Origin: Mucilaginibacter auburnensis
GTDB taxonomy: Bacteria; Bacteroidota; Bacteroidia; Sphingobacteriales; Sphingobacteriaceae
DNA: 64,000 nt
Direction of reading: 5' to 3'
NCBI RefSeq assembly: GCF_002797815.1
Contig: NZ_PGFJ01000002.1
Span: forward strand, 496,001-560,000
Shown here piece by piece: positions 43,597-52,613 of this stretch. Positions within the stretch are counted from its first letter, which is position 1, and every line of letters begins with the position of its first letter. The position numbers and the translations under genes were made by a program. The notes under the pieces are model-generated. The model was not told the origin of the DNA. It did no database searches and worked only from the letters and a program-made list of their open reading frames with translations.

Positions 43597-44379
43597 TTAC
43601 TTATGGGCAGGCGGGCTAAAATCCATTTTGATAATACCCTGACTTAGCAACCGGTAAATCTCCTGCAAATGAGGCTGTTCAGTTAATAGCTGTAAGTGGT
43701 TATTCATGGTTCCAACATCATTACGCACAGCCGGGCCGGTTTGTACCTGCGCAGGTAAACGTTCCTGCACTTTTTCGGCGGTTTCTAAAATGAGCGGACG
43801 TAACAGGTTAAAATCAAGCTGGTTGTTATTGAGTAATTGCCGGGCCACCTCATACAGGTAATTAGGAAAATTACAGGCAAACACCGCTGCTAAATGCAAT
43901 ATTTTACGCTGAGCGCTATCAACCCTGTAAACATTATTACTGATGCTTTGCGCCAGCTCTTCTATTTGTTTGGTGATGGCTTCATCAGCTCCCTCAATAC
44001 AAAGCGGCACCTGCCTGAAGTTGACTTCTTTTACCTTACTAAAGGTTTGCAACGGATACAGCACTCCTGCCCTGTCAGTAAAAGCCAGCAAGGCGTACAT
44101 ATCTGTAGCGCCGGATGTATGCACAATTAGCTTATCATAAACAGCCAATTGCTCAGCTACTCGTCCAATGGCATCATCCTTAACAGCAATAATAAACAGG
44201 TCGGTTTCAGGGCTGATATTTTGCAGATCATTAATGGCATCGGCCTTTACATGGTAGGCCAGCAAAGCCGCGTTTTGCATATCCCGGCTATATACCTGCA
44301 CAATGTTGTGCCCGGCATTTTTTAAAGCCGCCGCCATGTGGGTTGCCACGTTACCCGAACCTATGATACTTATACGCAT
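43597..44379 (-). CDS. Rossmann-like/DUF2520 oxidoreductase-like protein
   Basis: The 260-residue protein has an N-terminal NAD(P)-binding Rossmann fold (ISIIGSGNVATHMAAALKNAGH) similar to ketopantoate and F420-dependent reductases, and a helical C-terminal DUF2520 domain (HLAAVFACNFPNYLYEVA). The substrate is unknown. It sits one base from the upstream MBL-fold gene (shared base 44379). In many Bacteroidota this gene precedes kdsC and maf; here ferredoxin and iscX lie between them. Confidence 0.88.
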   Translation of the reverse strand: MRISIIGSGNVATHMAAALKNAGHNIVQVYSRDMQNAALLAYHVKADAINDLQNISPETDLFIIAVKDDAIGRVAEQLAVYDKLIVHTSGATDMYALLAFTDRAGVLYPLQTFSKVKEVNFRQVPLCIEGADEAITKQIEELAQSISNNVYRVDSAQRKILHLAAVFACNFPNYLYEVARQLLNNNQLDFNLLRPLILETAEKVQERLPAQVQTGPAVRNDVGTMNNHLQLLTEQPHLQEIYRLLSQGIIKMDFSPPAHK

Positions 44380-45137
44380 TACTTAGCTGCCGGATACCAC
44401 TCCTTCAACCTTACATCAATGTTTTTGTCGCCGGCGTTAACCATGCTTTTAAAAGCGTTAACATCCTGGCCACGGTAATGATACGGATAAACCACTTTAG
44501 GTTTAAAAGCCAGTACAGCCTGCGATGCCGCGTTAACATCCATGGTATAAGGCAGGTTCATGCAGATAAAAGCAATGTCAATGTTGTTCAACGCTTTCAT
44601 TTCGGGGGTATCGGCAGTATCGCCTGATATGTATACGTTTTTACCTCCGATTGTTAAAATATAGCCATTGCCCCTACCCTTGGTGTGCATATTGGCACTG
44701 CTTGTGCCGGGCAGGTTATACATAGGTACCGCGGTAATTACAATATCGCCCTGTGTTGATTTTTGGTCGTTATTCAACACTATTATTTTTGATTTATCAA
44801 TAGTTGCCGGCAATTTCTCAGCCACCGCCTGCGGAACAATTAAAGTAGTTTTAGCCGTGTTGATAGCCTCAATAGTTTTGGTATCAAAGTGGTCGCCATG
44901 GATATCAGTGATCAATATCATATCAGGCGCAGCCAAACCTTTAAAGGCATCGGCACCGCCGGTTGGGTCAACATAAATATTTTTGCCCTGGTAGCTTAGC
45001 ACCAGCGTGGCATGGGTAATGGGCTGTATGGTAAGCTCGCCGCCTTTAACTTTCTCGTGATCGGCAGCAGGCATTTGTGCCTTTACGGTTAACAGGCTTG
45101 CGGCTAATAAAAAGGTAAATGCAATTTTTAGTTTCAT
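44379..45137 (-). CDS. Exported metallo-beta-lactamase-fold hydrolase (UPF0173-like)
   Basis: The 252-residue protein has a signal peptide (KIAFTFLLAASLLTVKA) and the MBL metal motif in the form TDIHGDHFD (HxHxDH-type), with further His/Asp in ISGDTADTPEM and YPYHYRGQD. This pattern resembles the UlaG/UPF0173 subgroup of metal-dependent hydrolases, here with export to the periplasm. The substrate is unknown. A TATCCTTG sequence about 20 bp upstream is a near match to the promoter box. Confidence 0.88.
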   Translation of the reverse strand: MKLKIAFTFLLAASLLTVKAQMPAADHEKVKGGELTIQPITHATLVLSYQGKNIYVDPTGGADAFKGLAAPDMILITDIHGDHFDTKTIEAINTAKTTLIVPQAVAEKLPATIDKSKIIVLNNDQKSTQGDIVITAVPMYNLPGTSSANMHTKGRGNGYILTIGGKNVYISGDTADTPEMKALNNIDIAFICMNLPYTMDVNAASQAVLAFKPKVVYPYHYRGQDVNAFKSMVNAGDKNIDVRLKEWYPAAK

Positions 45138-45263
45138 GCTGATGTGCGTTTAATTTTACAAGGATAAAATTACGGGTATTAAGCTATAACACCGACAAAT
45201 TTTAATGTAATTTGTTTGTATATTAGCTTACCATGCAAAAAACAATGGGTATTTTAGATCATA

Positions 45264-45872
45264 ATGCTAAATAAACTTTGGAACAGACTGTTCTCTAAAA
45301 CCGATAAAGCTTCCGAAGGCGTTTTTATAATTGCTCAATTGAATGACAAAATAATGCCGATTGATCGTGGAGAAGTTTATGAGGACCCATTAGACGAGCT
45401 TTTAAAACTTAAAGGTTATGGAGAGATTAGTGGTGGCGGTACTTTATTGGAGTTGAACAATGAGGTTTCGTACTGTGATGTTGAAATCAATTTAAATGTG
45501 GAGCCTTCTCCGGAAATCATTCATGAAATAGTAACAAAATTAGAATTATTAGGTGCACCTAAAGGCTCCAAACTAATTATTGAAAGCACAGGTCAAACCA
45601 TTCCTTTTGGAAAGTTAGAGGGACTGGCTATTTATCTTGACGGTATAAATTTGTCTGACGAGGTTTATGCTAATTTAGACCTTGAAGCAATTGATACAAA
45701 ACTCAAAGAGTTAACAAGCAACAAAAGCGAAGTTGTAAGGTATTGGCAGGGTAATACCGAAACAGCTTTGTATTTTTACAATGCATCCTTTTCACAGATG
45801 AAAGAAGCAATAGCTGAATTTGTTGATACCGATCCGGAATGTGAAAATGCGCGAATAGTGCAGATAGCGTAA
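45264..45872 (+). CDS. Orphan hypothetical protein
   Basis: I do not recognise this 202-residue soluble protein. It has an EISGGGTLLELNNEVSYCDVEINL beta-rich segment and an EGLAIYLDGINLSDEVY motif in its centre, and a conserved-looking C-terminal segment (WQGNTETALYFYNASFSQMKEAI). There are no signal peptide or membrane segments. Its composition looks more AT-rich than its neighbours, and it stands alone between a minus-strand gene and the mutasome cassette. A small out-of-frame ATG at 45233 opens a 13-codon reading frame that overlaps its start. A role like that of immunity proteins is only a guess. Confidence 0.7.
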   Translation: MLNKLWNRLFSKTDKASEGVFIIAQLNDKIMPIDRGEVYEDPLDELLKLKGYGEISGGGTLLELNNEVSYCDVEINLNVEPSPEIIHEIVTKLELLGAPKGSKLIIESTGQTIPFGKLEGLAIYLDGINLSDEVYANLDLEAIDTKLKELTSNKSEVVRYWQGNTETALYFYNASFSQMKEAIAEFVDTDPECENARIVQIA

Positions 45873-45967
45873 TGGCTAAACTATTCTAATTCCGATTTAT
45901 TTTTCAACATTGCAACTTAAAATACTAATATTTTTAGCAATTTTACATCGTTAAAAGTTTAGTTTTT

Positions 45968-46708
45968 ATGCCTTTGCTTAAAAATGCCGTCATCAGCCGC
46001 TTGCAAAAAGATATTTTGCAGTGGGAAGGCTACAGGCCACCCGAGGCCGGTAAGCATACCCCTATGGGTTTGGGCGTAATTGAGCAATCTTTCCCCAACA
46101 ATATTTTCCCTACCGGTACGGTGCATGAGGTGCTTTGTGCCAATACCGAGCAGGCCACCGCAGGCAGCGCCTTTATAAGCGCCTTACTGGCTAAGCTGAT
46201 GCAGCAGGGCGGCGTTTGTTTGTGGATAGGCCTTTCGGGTAATATCAATCCATCGGCGCTGAAAGCTTTTGGGGTGGATGCCGACAGGATCATTTTCATC
46301 AACGTACTTAATGATCAGGATGTGCTTTGGGCAACTGAAGAAGCCCTTAAATGCCCCGGACTGGTGATGACCATTGCCGAGGTGCGTGACCTTAACTTTA
46401 AACAGTCGCGTCGCTTGCAGCTGGCGGTTGAACAGAGTCGGGTTACAGGTTTTATTTTGCGGAATCAAGCAGAAAAATTAACGCCTACTGCCTGCGCTGC
46501 CCGCTGGCAAATATCACCATTACCAAGCACGCCAGAAGATGGCCTTCCGGGACTGGGCTTCCCGCGCTGGCGGGTAGAATTACTAAAAGTGCGTAACGGG
46601 CAGCCTGGTTGTTGGGAAATGGAATGGGCCAACGGTAAATTTAATGTGGTTGAACAAACAAGAGTTGAACAAAAGCCTGCTGAATACAGGCAGTTAATGG
46701 CGGGGTGA
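45968..46708 (+). CDS. imuA: ImuA-like RecA-fold protein
   Basis: The 246-residue protein has the ImuA (SulA/RecA-like) pattern: a central GTVHEVLCANTEQATAGSAFISALLAKLM region corresponding to the degenerate nucleotide-binding loop, and a CLWIGLSGNINPSALKAFGVD strand. It precedes imuB and dnaE2 in the classical mutasome order, with 6 bp to the next gene. Known role: accessory factor for DnaE2-dependent translesion synthesis and damage-induced mutagenesis. No Gram-negative or Gram-positive LexA box was recognised upstream; a CTAA-n5-TTAG dyad at 45925-45937 is the only local symmetry. Confidence 0.88.
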   Translation: MPLLKNAVISRLQKDILQWEGYRPPEAGKHTPMGLGVIEQSFPNNIFPTGTVHEVLCANTEQATAGSAFISALLAKLMQQGGVCLWIGLSGNINPSALKAFGVDADRIIFINVLNDQDVLWATEEALKCPGLVMTIAEVRDLNFKQSRRLQLAVEQSRVTGFILRNQAEKLTPTACAARWQISPLPSTPEDGLPGLGFPRWRVELLKVRNGQPGCWEMEWANGKFNVVEQTRVEQKPAEYRQLMAG

Positions 46709-46714
46709 CGGCTT

Positions 46715-48214
46715 ATGCAAAAACGTTATATGTCTATATGGTTCAGGCATTTATTGACCGACTGGCTAACACTACGCCGACCGGAATTGAAGGATGTAGC
46801 CTTTGTGGTAGCCACTCCTATACGTAACCGTATAATTGTAACCGCGGCCAACAAAGCAGCCGAAGATGAAGGCGTTTACGCAGGCATGGCCGCTGCTGAT
46901 GCCAAGGCCATTGCACCCTGTTTGCAGGTTTTAGACAATATGCCCGGCAGGCAGGAAAAGTTATTGCGTAAACTGGCACTTTGGTGCATACGCTATACCC
47001 CACTGGTAGCCATTGACCCGCCAGATGGATTGTTACTGGATATTACAGGCTGTACTCACCTTTGGGATGATGAGCGGGGCTATTTAAAAGAGTTGGTTTT
47101 AAAACTGCGCAACAACGGCTATGATGCACGCGCTGCCATAGCCGATTCCATGGGCGCTGCATGGGCAGTTGCCCGCTTCGGCAGGGTTAAGCCTATTATT
47201 ACGCCGCAGGCGCAGGCGGCAGCCATAGCACAGCTCTCCCCTGCCGCCTTACGTTTGGAACAACCTGTTTTAGAGCAACTGCAAAAATTAGGTTTCCGCA
47301 CCATTGGTAGTTTTATGAACCTGCCTGGCAGGGAGTTGCGTAAGCGTTTTGGCGATGATCTTTTAACCCGGCTTACACAGGCATTAGGACTTAAATCTGA
47401 GCTTTTTACACCTGTTGTTCCTCCTGTACCGTATGTGGAACGCCTGCCCTGCCTTGAACCTATAAAAACAGCAACAGGTATTGAAATAGCTATACAGCAG
47501 TTGTTGGAGCAACTATGTACCCGACTTGCATCTGAAGGTAAAGGACTACGCAAAGCTATGCTGAAATGCTACCGCATTGATGGCAAGCAGGTCCAGGTTA
47601 GCATCAGCACAACGCGTGGCTCGCACAGTGTATCGCATCTGCAAAAGTTATTTGGGTTACAAATTGATAAAATTGAGCCGGATTTGGGCATTGAGCTGTT
47701 TGTGATGGAGGTATCCCGAGTGGAAGAAATGAATGTAAAACAGGAAAACATCTGGATAAACCAACCCGACCTGAAAGATACCACCCTTGCCGAACTGTTA
47801 GATAAAATTGGCGGCAAACTGGGCGCGCATCGCATTCATCGTTACCTGCCTGCCGAGCACTACTGGCCCGAGCGATCAGTTAAAGAAGCGCAGACCTTGC
47901 AGGATGCGCCATCAACGTGCTGGCGTGCCGACAGACCACGCCCGCTGCGCATGTTGCGACAACCGGAGGATATTGCAGTAATGTCTAAGGAACCCGATTA
48001 TCCGCCAAAACAATTTATTTACAAGGGAAAAAAACACGTAATAGCTAAAGCAGACGGCCCCGAACGTATTGAGCGCGAGTGGTGGCTGGAGCAAGGAGAG
48101 CATAGGGATTATTATGCGGTAGAAGATGTGGAAGGCAGGCGGTATTGGGTATTCCGGTCAGGGCACTATGATGGGGATGATGGTAAGTGGTTTATTCATG
48201 GATTTTTTGCTTAA
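46715..48214 (+). CDS. imuB: ImuB-like, catalytically degenerate Y-family DNA polymerase
   Basis: The 499-residue protein resembles Y-family polymerases (IIVTAANKAAEDEGVYAGMAAADAKA, then a helix-hairpin-helix around KLGFRTIGSFMNLPGRELRKRFG) but lacks the usual catalytic YF-Asp start and the acidic pair of active enzymes; it starts MSIWFRHLLTDW instead. This is the hallmark of ImuB, a non-catalytic scaffold that binds the beta clamp and DnaE2. It lies between imuA and dnaE2, 6 bp from each. Confidence 0.88.
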   Translation: MQKRYMSIWFRHLLTDWLTLRRPELKDVAFVVATPIRNRIIVTAANKAAEDEGVYAGMAAADAKAIAPCLQVLDNMPGRQEKLLRKLALWCIRYTPLVAIDPPDGLLLDITGCTHLWDDERGYLKELVLKLRNNGYDARAAIADSMGAAWAVARFGRVKPIITPQAQAAAIAQLSPAALRLEQPVLEQLQKLGFRTIGSFMNLPGRELRKRFGDDLLTRLTQALGLKSELFTPVVPPVPYVERLPCLEPIKTATGIEIAIQQLLEQLCTRLASEGKGLRKAMLKCYRIDGKQVQVSISTTRGSHSVSHLQKLFGLQIDKIEPDLGIELFVMEVSRVEEMNVKQENIWINQPDLKDTTLAELLDKIGGKLGAHRIHRYLPAEHYWPERSVKEAQTLQDAPSTCWRADRPRPLRMLRQPEDIAVMSKEPDYPPKQFIYKGKKHVIAKADGPERIEREWWLEQGEHRDYYAVEDVEGRRYWVFRSGHYDGDDGKWFIHGFFA

Positions 48215-48220
48215 TGATGT

Positions 48221-51200
48221 ATGCAATACGCAGAACTACAAATAACCAGCAACTTTTCGTTCCTACGAGGCGGCTCGCATCCGGATGAATTAGTTGAGCG
48301 GGCCATAGAGTTAGGCTATAGCCACATTGCTATAACCGATAGAAATACTATGGCTGGTGTGGTGCGTGCGCACATGGCGCTAAAAAAAGCCAAAGTATTG
48401 AATAAAACTATCTACCTAAAATTTATTCCGGCCTGCAGGTTAGACCTGATAGATGGCCCAAGCTTGTTGGCCTACCCTACCAATATTAAAGCCTGGAGCG
48501 GTTTATGCGGAGTGCTATCGCGCGGTAATCTGCGTACCGAAAAGGGTAAATGCGAATTGTATAAACAAGATGTTTTTGATAACGCCGAAGGCATCCTGTT
48601 TATCTTGATCCCACCTGCGCAGCTTAATGGTTTTTTTGATTTTGATGATGATTTTAAGGCTAGTGTCTCCGAATACAAAAAAAATCTTGGCAATCAGCTT
48701 TATATAGCCGCCAATTGCACTTATAATGGCGATGATGCCAAGCGATTTTACCGTTTAAAGCAAACCGGCATACCCATGGTGACTACTGGTAACATCTATT
48801 ATCACACTTTTGAACGGCGCGAGCTGCAGGATATTGAAACCTGCGTGCGCGAGAAATGCACCATACATAACGCAGGTTATAAGCTGCATGCCAATGCAGA
48901 ACGTTACCTCAAACCAATTAACGAGTTGGAACGCCTTTTTAGGGAATACCCGGATGCATTGGAACGCACTCAGGAAATTGCCAATGCCTGCAAGTTCTCA
49001 TTAGAAGAATTAAAATACCTGGAACCTGAATGGATTAGTCCGGATGGGCGTACGGCCGATGAGCATTTGGCAGAGCATACCTGGAAAGGCGCAAAAAAAA
49101 TGTTTGGGGATGATATAAAGCCCGAAACAATTGAGCAGATCAATTTTGAACTGGCTTTTTTTGCAGGTCGAAAACTCGCCCCTTATTTTTTAAGAGTTTT
49201 TGAATACACCCAAAAAGCTGATGAGTTAGGCATATTACATCAGGGCCGTGGTTCGGCAGCTAATTGTACAGTTTGCTTTTGTTTAGGAATAACACCGGTA
49301 AATCCACAAAAACAAAATCTTTTGTTTTCCCGATTTATGTCTGAAGCACGCGAGGAATGGCCAGATGTTGATTGCGATTTTGAGCATGAACGCCGGGAGG
49401 AGATCATCCAATGGATATATGAAACTTATGGTCGCGAGTATGCAGGTATTGTAGCCACAGTAACACAACAAAGGCACAAAGGCGCATTGCGGGATGTGGG
49501 CAAAGCCATGGGCTTGTCTGAAGATACCATTAAGCGTTTGGGAGGAGCAATATGGAGCTTTACAGACGAGGCATTTGACAGAGAAAGGATTATTAGTCAG
49601 GGTTTGAATCCGGATGACCCGTTGTTAATGAAAACTTTAGAGCTTACCATGCAGATGTACCTTTTTCCCCGACAGTTAGGGCAGCATACGGGTGGTTTTG
49701 TTATAATGCGATGCAAACTGTCTGACCTTTGCCCTGTACTGAATGCCCGTATGGAGAACCGCACCCAGTTGGAATGGAACAAAGATGATCTGGAAGATTT
49801 GGGCATTTTAAAGGTTGATGTTTTGGCTTTGGGTATGCTTACCTGTATTCGCAAAGCATTTGACTTAACCCAACTGCACTATAACCTGCCGCTAACTTTA
49901 GAGAGCGTACCTCAGGATGATCCGAAAGTTTATGATATGATCTGCAAGGCTGATACATTAGGCGTTTTTCAAATAGAAAGCCGGGCGCAAATGTCTATGC
50001 TTCCGCGTTTAAAGCCTAAGGAATTTTATGATCTGGTAATTGAAGTAGCCATTGTTCGTCCCGGACCTATTCAGGGCGACATGGTTCACCCCTATTTGCG
50101 GCGAAGAGATGGTATAGACCCCATTGTTTTCCCATCAAAAGAGTTAAAAGATGTATTGGGGCGTACCAAAGGTGTACCGCTTTTTCAGGAACAAGCAATG
50201 GAAATTGCCATTGTAGCAGCTGATTTTACACATGCCGAAGCCGACCAGTTACGCCGGAGTATGGCCACTTTTAAAGCCAAGGGCCAGGTAAGCGCATTCA
50301 GAGATAAATTGGTGGCCGGCATGGTCAAAAAAGGTTACGAAAAAGAATTTTCGGAACGTATTTTTAAACAGCTGGAAGGTTTTGGGAGCTATGGTTTTCC
50401 TGAGAGCCATGCGGCAGCATTCGCGCATCTGGTATACATATCCTGCTGGTTAAAGTATCATTACCCCGATGTTTTTTGTGTGGCCTTGCTGAACAGTCAG
50501 CCAATGGGCTTTTATCAACCTGCCGAAATTGTTGATGATGCAAGGGCACACGGTGTTACGGTTCGTCCGGTTGATATCAATCATTCTTACTGGGATAATA
50601 TCCTGGAAGAAAAAGACGGTAAGTATTGCGCCGTGAGGTTAGGATTCCGGCAGGTAAAAGGATTAAAAGAAACCGACATGAACTTGCTTGTTAAGCAACG
50701 CGGGAATGGCTATACGGATATTATTGCCCTTAGCGATGCAGGCATACCTAAAGCGGCTATTGAACGGCTTACTGATGCGGATGCATTCCGCTCCATCGGG
50801 CTTGATCGCAGGCAGGCTTTGTGGGAAGTGCCTGCTATTGATACAAAGCCTGTAGGCTTATTTGCAGGTAAAAAAGAGACCGACAGCGCGCAGTTAAGCA
50901 TGGACTTGCCCGTCATGAAACCCGCTGAACATGTGGTGCATGATTTTGAGTTTACCGGTCTTTCGCTAAAGGCTCACCCTGTTAGTTTTATCAGGCGGGA
51001 ACTGGATGCACTGTACATCACCCCAACAGGAAAACTAAAAGAAATGAAAAACGGCGACCCGGTGAAAGTAGCTGGTCTCATTACCATACGCCAGCGGCCC
51101 GGCACCGCTAAAGGGGTATTATTTGTTACTATTAAAGACGAAACCGGCTTTGCCAACCTGGTGATATGGGAAAAGATATTTGAAAAATACCGCAAAGAAA

Positions 51201-51451
51201 TACTACAGGCCAAGCTATTTATGGTTGAAGGTAATTTGCAAATTGAAGGCGATGTGATACACGTGGTAAGCACCCGCTGCTTCAACCTCAACAAAATGCT
51301 GCATAACCTAACCGCTGTTAATGATGATGATTTTCCTTTCCTGCCATCGCGGGGTGATGAAGTTACTTCACCTTTTCCTTATGATGCAAGGCAAATACCC
51401 AAAGAAAAGATACCTACGGAGGTGTTCCATAAGGGGCGGAATTTTCATTAA
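48221..51451 (+). CDS. dnaE2: Error-prone DNA polymerase III alpha subunit DnaE2
   Basis: The 1076-residue protein begins with a PHP domain (LQITSNFSFLRGGSHPDELVERA). The polymerase catalytic acids appear as WPDVDCDFEHERREEI and KVDVLALGML, the DnaE2 forms of PDIDxDF and KxDxLGL. A helix-hairpin-helix region and a C-terminal OB fold (GLITIRQRPGTAKGVLFVTIKDETGFANLV) complete the DnaE2 layout. It performs translesion synthesis after DNA damage together with ImuA and ImuB. It is slightly longer than some homologues but complete. Confidence 0.95.
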   Translation: MQYAELQITSNFSFLRGGSHPDELVERAIELGYSHIAITDRNTMAGVVRAHMALKKAKVLNKTIYLKFIPACRLDLIDGPSLLAYPTNIKAWSGLCGVLSRGNLRTEKGKCELYKQDVFDNAEGILFILIPPAQLNGFFDFDDDFKASVSEYKKNLGNQLYIAANCTYNGDDAKRFYRLKQTGIPMVTTGNIYYHTFERRELQDIETCVREKCTIHNAGYKLHANAERYLKPINELERLFREYPDALERTQEIANACKFSLEELKYLEPEWISPDGRTADEHLAEHTWKGAKKMFGDDIKPETIEQINFELAFFAGRKLAPYFLRVFEYTQKADELGILHQGRGSAANCTVCFCLGITPVNPQKQNLLFSRFMSEAREEWPDVDCDFEHERREEIIQWIYETYGREYAGIVATVTQQRHKGALRDVGKAMGLSEDTIKRLGGAIWSFTDEAFDRERIISQGLNPDDPLLMKTLELTMQMYLFPRQLGQHTGGFVIMRCKLSDLCPVLNARMENRTQLEWNKDDLEDLGILKVDVLALGMLTCIRKAFDLTQLHYNLPLTLESVPQDDPKVYDMICKADTLGVFQIESRAQMSMLPRLKPKEFYDLVIEVAIVRPGPIQGDMVHPYLRRRDGIDPIVFPSKELKDVLGRTKGVPLFQEQAMEIAIVAADFTHAEADQLRRSMATFKAKGQVSAFRDKLVAGMVKKGYEKEFSERIFKQLEGFGSYGFPESHAAAFAHLVYISCWLKYHYPDVFCVALLNSQPMGFYQPAEIVDDARAHGVTVRPVDINHSYWDNILEEKDGKYCAVRLGFRQVKGLKETDMNLLVKQRGNGYTDIIALSDAGIPKAAIERLTDADAFRSIGLDRRQALWEVPAIDTKPVGLFAGKKETDSAQLSMDLPVMKPAEHVVHDFEFTGLSLKAHPVSFIRRELDALYITPTGKLKEMKNGDPVKVAGLITIRQRPGTAKGVLFVTIKDETGFANLVIWEKIFEKYRKEILQAKLFMVEGNLQIEGDVIHVVSTRCFNLNKMLHNLTAVNDDDFPFLPSRGDEVTSPFPYDARQIPKEKIPTEVFHKGRNFH

Positions 51452-51547
51452 GGTTAATCTGTCCCATCCTACCCCTCAAATTGTCTTTTTTGCCCAACAT
51501 ATTGTTTTGTAGTCAATTGTAACTTGCGATAACAAAAATCTACAATT

Positions 51548-51988
51548 ATGGAAACACTGCACTTTAAAATTCTGATCAACGCGACACGCGAAAAGGTTTG
51601 GAAAACAACACTTGATGATGCCACCTACCGTGAGTGGACCTCGGCATTTATGCCGGGCTCATATGCTGTAACAGATTGGCAAAAAGGAAGCAAAACCTTA
51701 TTTCTGGGTCCGGATGGTTCGGGCATGGTATCTCGCATTGCCGAGAACATTCCTAATGAATTTTTATCAATAGAACACTTGGGCGAAATAAAAGACGGTG
51801 TGGAAGACACAACCAGCGAAAAGGTACAACAATGGAGCGGCGCCTTTGAAAATTACACACTTAAAGATGTTGACGGCCAAACCGAATTCTCGGTTGACTG
51901 CGATATGGCCGACGATTATGCAGACATGTTTAAAGATATATGGCCCAAAGCATTAGCTAAGTTAAAAGAAGTGGCAGAGCGTGAGTAA
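51548..51988 (+). CDS. SRPBCC/AHSA1-like ligand-binding protein
   Basis: The 146-residue protein matches the AHSA1 START-like fold: HFKILINATREKVWKTTLDDATYREWTSAF at the start, a GSKTLFLGPDGSGMVSRIAENIPNEFLSIEHLG core and a C-terminal helix (WPKALAKLKEVAERE). Such proteins bind hydrophobic ligands or regulate stress responses; the function of this one is unknown. It is followed immediately by a hairpin terminator shared with the convergent minus-strand gene. Confidence 0.9.
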   Translation: METLHFKILINATREKVWKTTLDDATYREWTSAFMPGSYAVTDWQKGSKTLFLGPDGSGMVSRIAENIPNEFLSIEHLGEIKDGVEDTTSEKVQQWSGAFENYTLKDVDGQTEFSVDCDMADDYADMFKDIWPKALAKLKEVAERE

Positions 51989-51993
51989 TAAAA

Positions 51994-52020
51994 AAGCCGG
52001 TTAGCAAAACTAACCGGCTT
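51994..52020. terminator. Bidirectional hairpin terminator
   Basis: A perfect 11-bp stem, AAGCCGGTTAG (51994-52004) with CTAACCGGCTT (52010-52020), has a 5-base loop. It has a T run on the minus-strand side and lies between the convergent genes ending at 51988 and 52028. Confidence 0.9.
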
Positions 52021-52027
52021 CCTTCAA

Positions 52028-52519
52028 TTACTTAGGTTCAATATCCCGCCTGTTCTCAAACTCATTGTCTAAGCCAAATCGTTCCCTGTCCCTTATATCA
52101 ATAGGGCCTTCTTCGGCATTTTGATATTGGCCATCGTTATCTGCCGTACCTTCCTGGTGCATGTTATTACCGTCGGGCGTAAAGTTGCTGTTTTCCGGAT
52201 GCTCTTCTGATGGTTCAGTACGTGCGAAATAAGCGTTAGAATAACCCGCGTTTTGCGATGGATTGTTTTTATCATCTCCCGATGGCGTTACATTACTTTT
52301 ACCGAAACTATGGCCACCCATTGGTTGCCCTTCCCTAACCTCGTTCCTTTCGGCATCACCAAGGAAGCTTCTTGTCAGATCCTTTTCTGTAACCTCATCA
52401 TCGCTATCAACTCTGTAAGCGTTGGCTGTAGCATTATTGATGTTATCCTGAACAGGGGTTTTATTTGTTTCTGCATTATCATCCCAATTTTGCAGAGACT
52501 CTTCGTCGTTATAATTCAT
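52028..52519 (-). CDS. Acidic, probably disordered hypothetical protein
   Basis: I do not recognise a family. From the ATG at 52519 (chosen over an in-frame ATG at 52567) it has 163 residues, is hydrophilic and rich in Asn, Asp, Glu and Gly. It has no hydrophobic core, signal peptide or membrane segment, so an intrinsically disordered protein is likely. A segment DRERFGLDNEFENRR near the end is the most structured-looking part. It is divergent from the next small gene and ends at a shared terminator. Confidence 0.65.
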   Translation of the reverse strand: MNYNDEESLQNWDDNAETNKTPVQDNINNATANAYRVDSDDEVTEKDLTRSFLGDAERNEVREGQPMGGHSFGKSNVTPSGDDKNNPSQNAGYSNAYFARTEPSEEHPENSNFTPDGNNMHQEGTADNDGQYQNAEEGPIDIRDRERFGLDNEFENRRDIEPK

Positions 52520-52613
52520 ATGTTTTTCAAATTGTAGGTTGCCTATGTATAGCAAATGTGCTGCCAATCATTGTCGGGGCAAACAAATACTTAATTTGTT
52601 CATTTACTTATGC

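Noticed and set aside
45233..45274. 13-codon upstream reading frame overlapping the orphan gene start
   Set aside because: It could be a leader peptide, but it is too short to support and no attenuator-like hairpin or biased codon run accompanies it.
45925..45937. CTAA-n5-TTAG dyad as an SOS operator of the mutasome
   Set aside because: A single short dyad in AT-rich DNA can arise by chance and matches no LexA site that I know, so it is not listed as a regulatory feature.
47119..47553. 144-codon minus-strand open frame inside imuB
   Set aside because: Its Ser/Arg/Ala-rich composition is what the complement of a coding gene often produces; imuB is firmly supported on the other strand.
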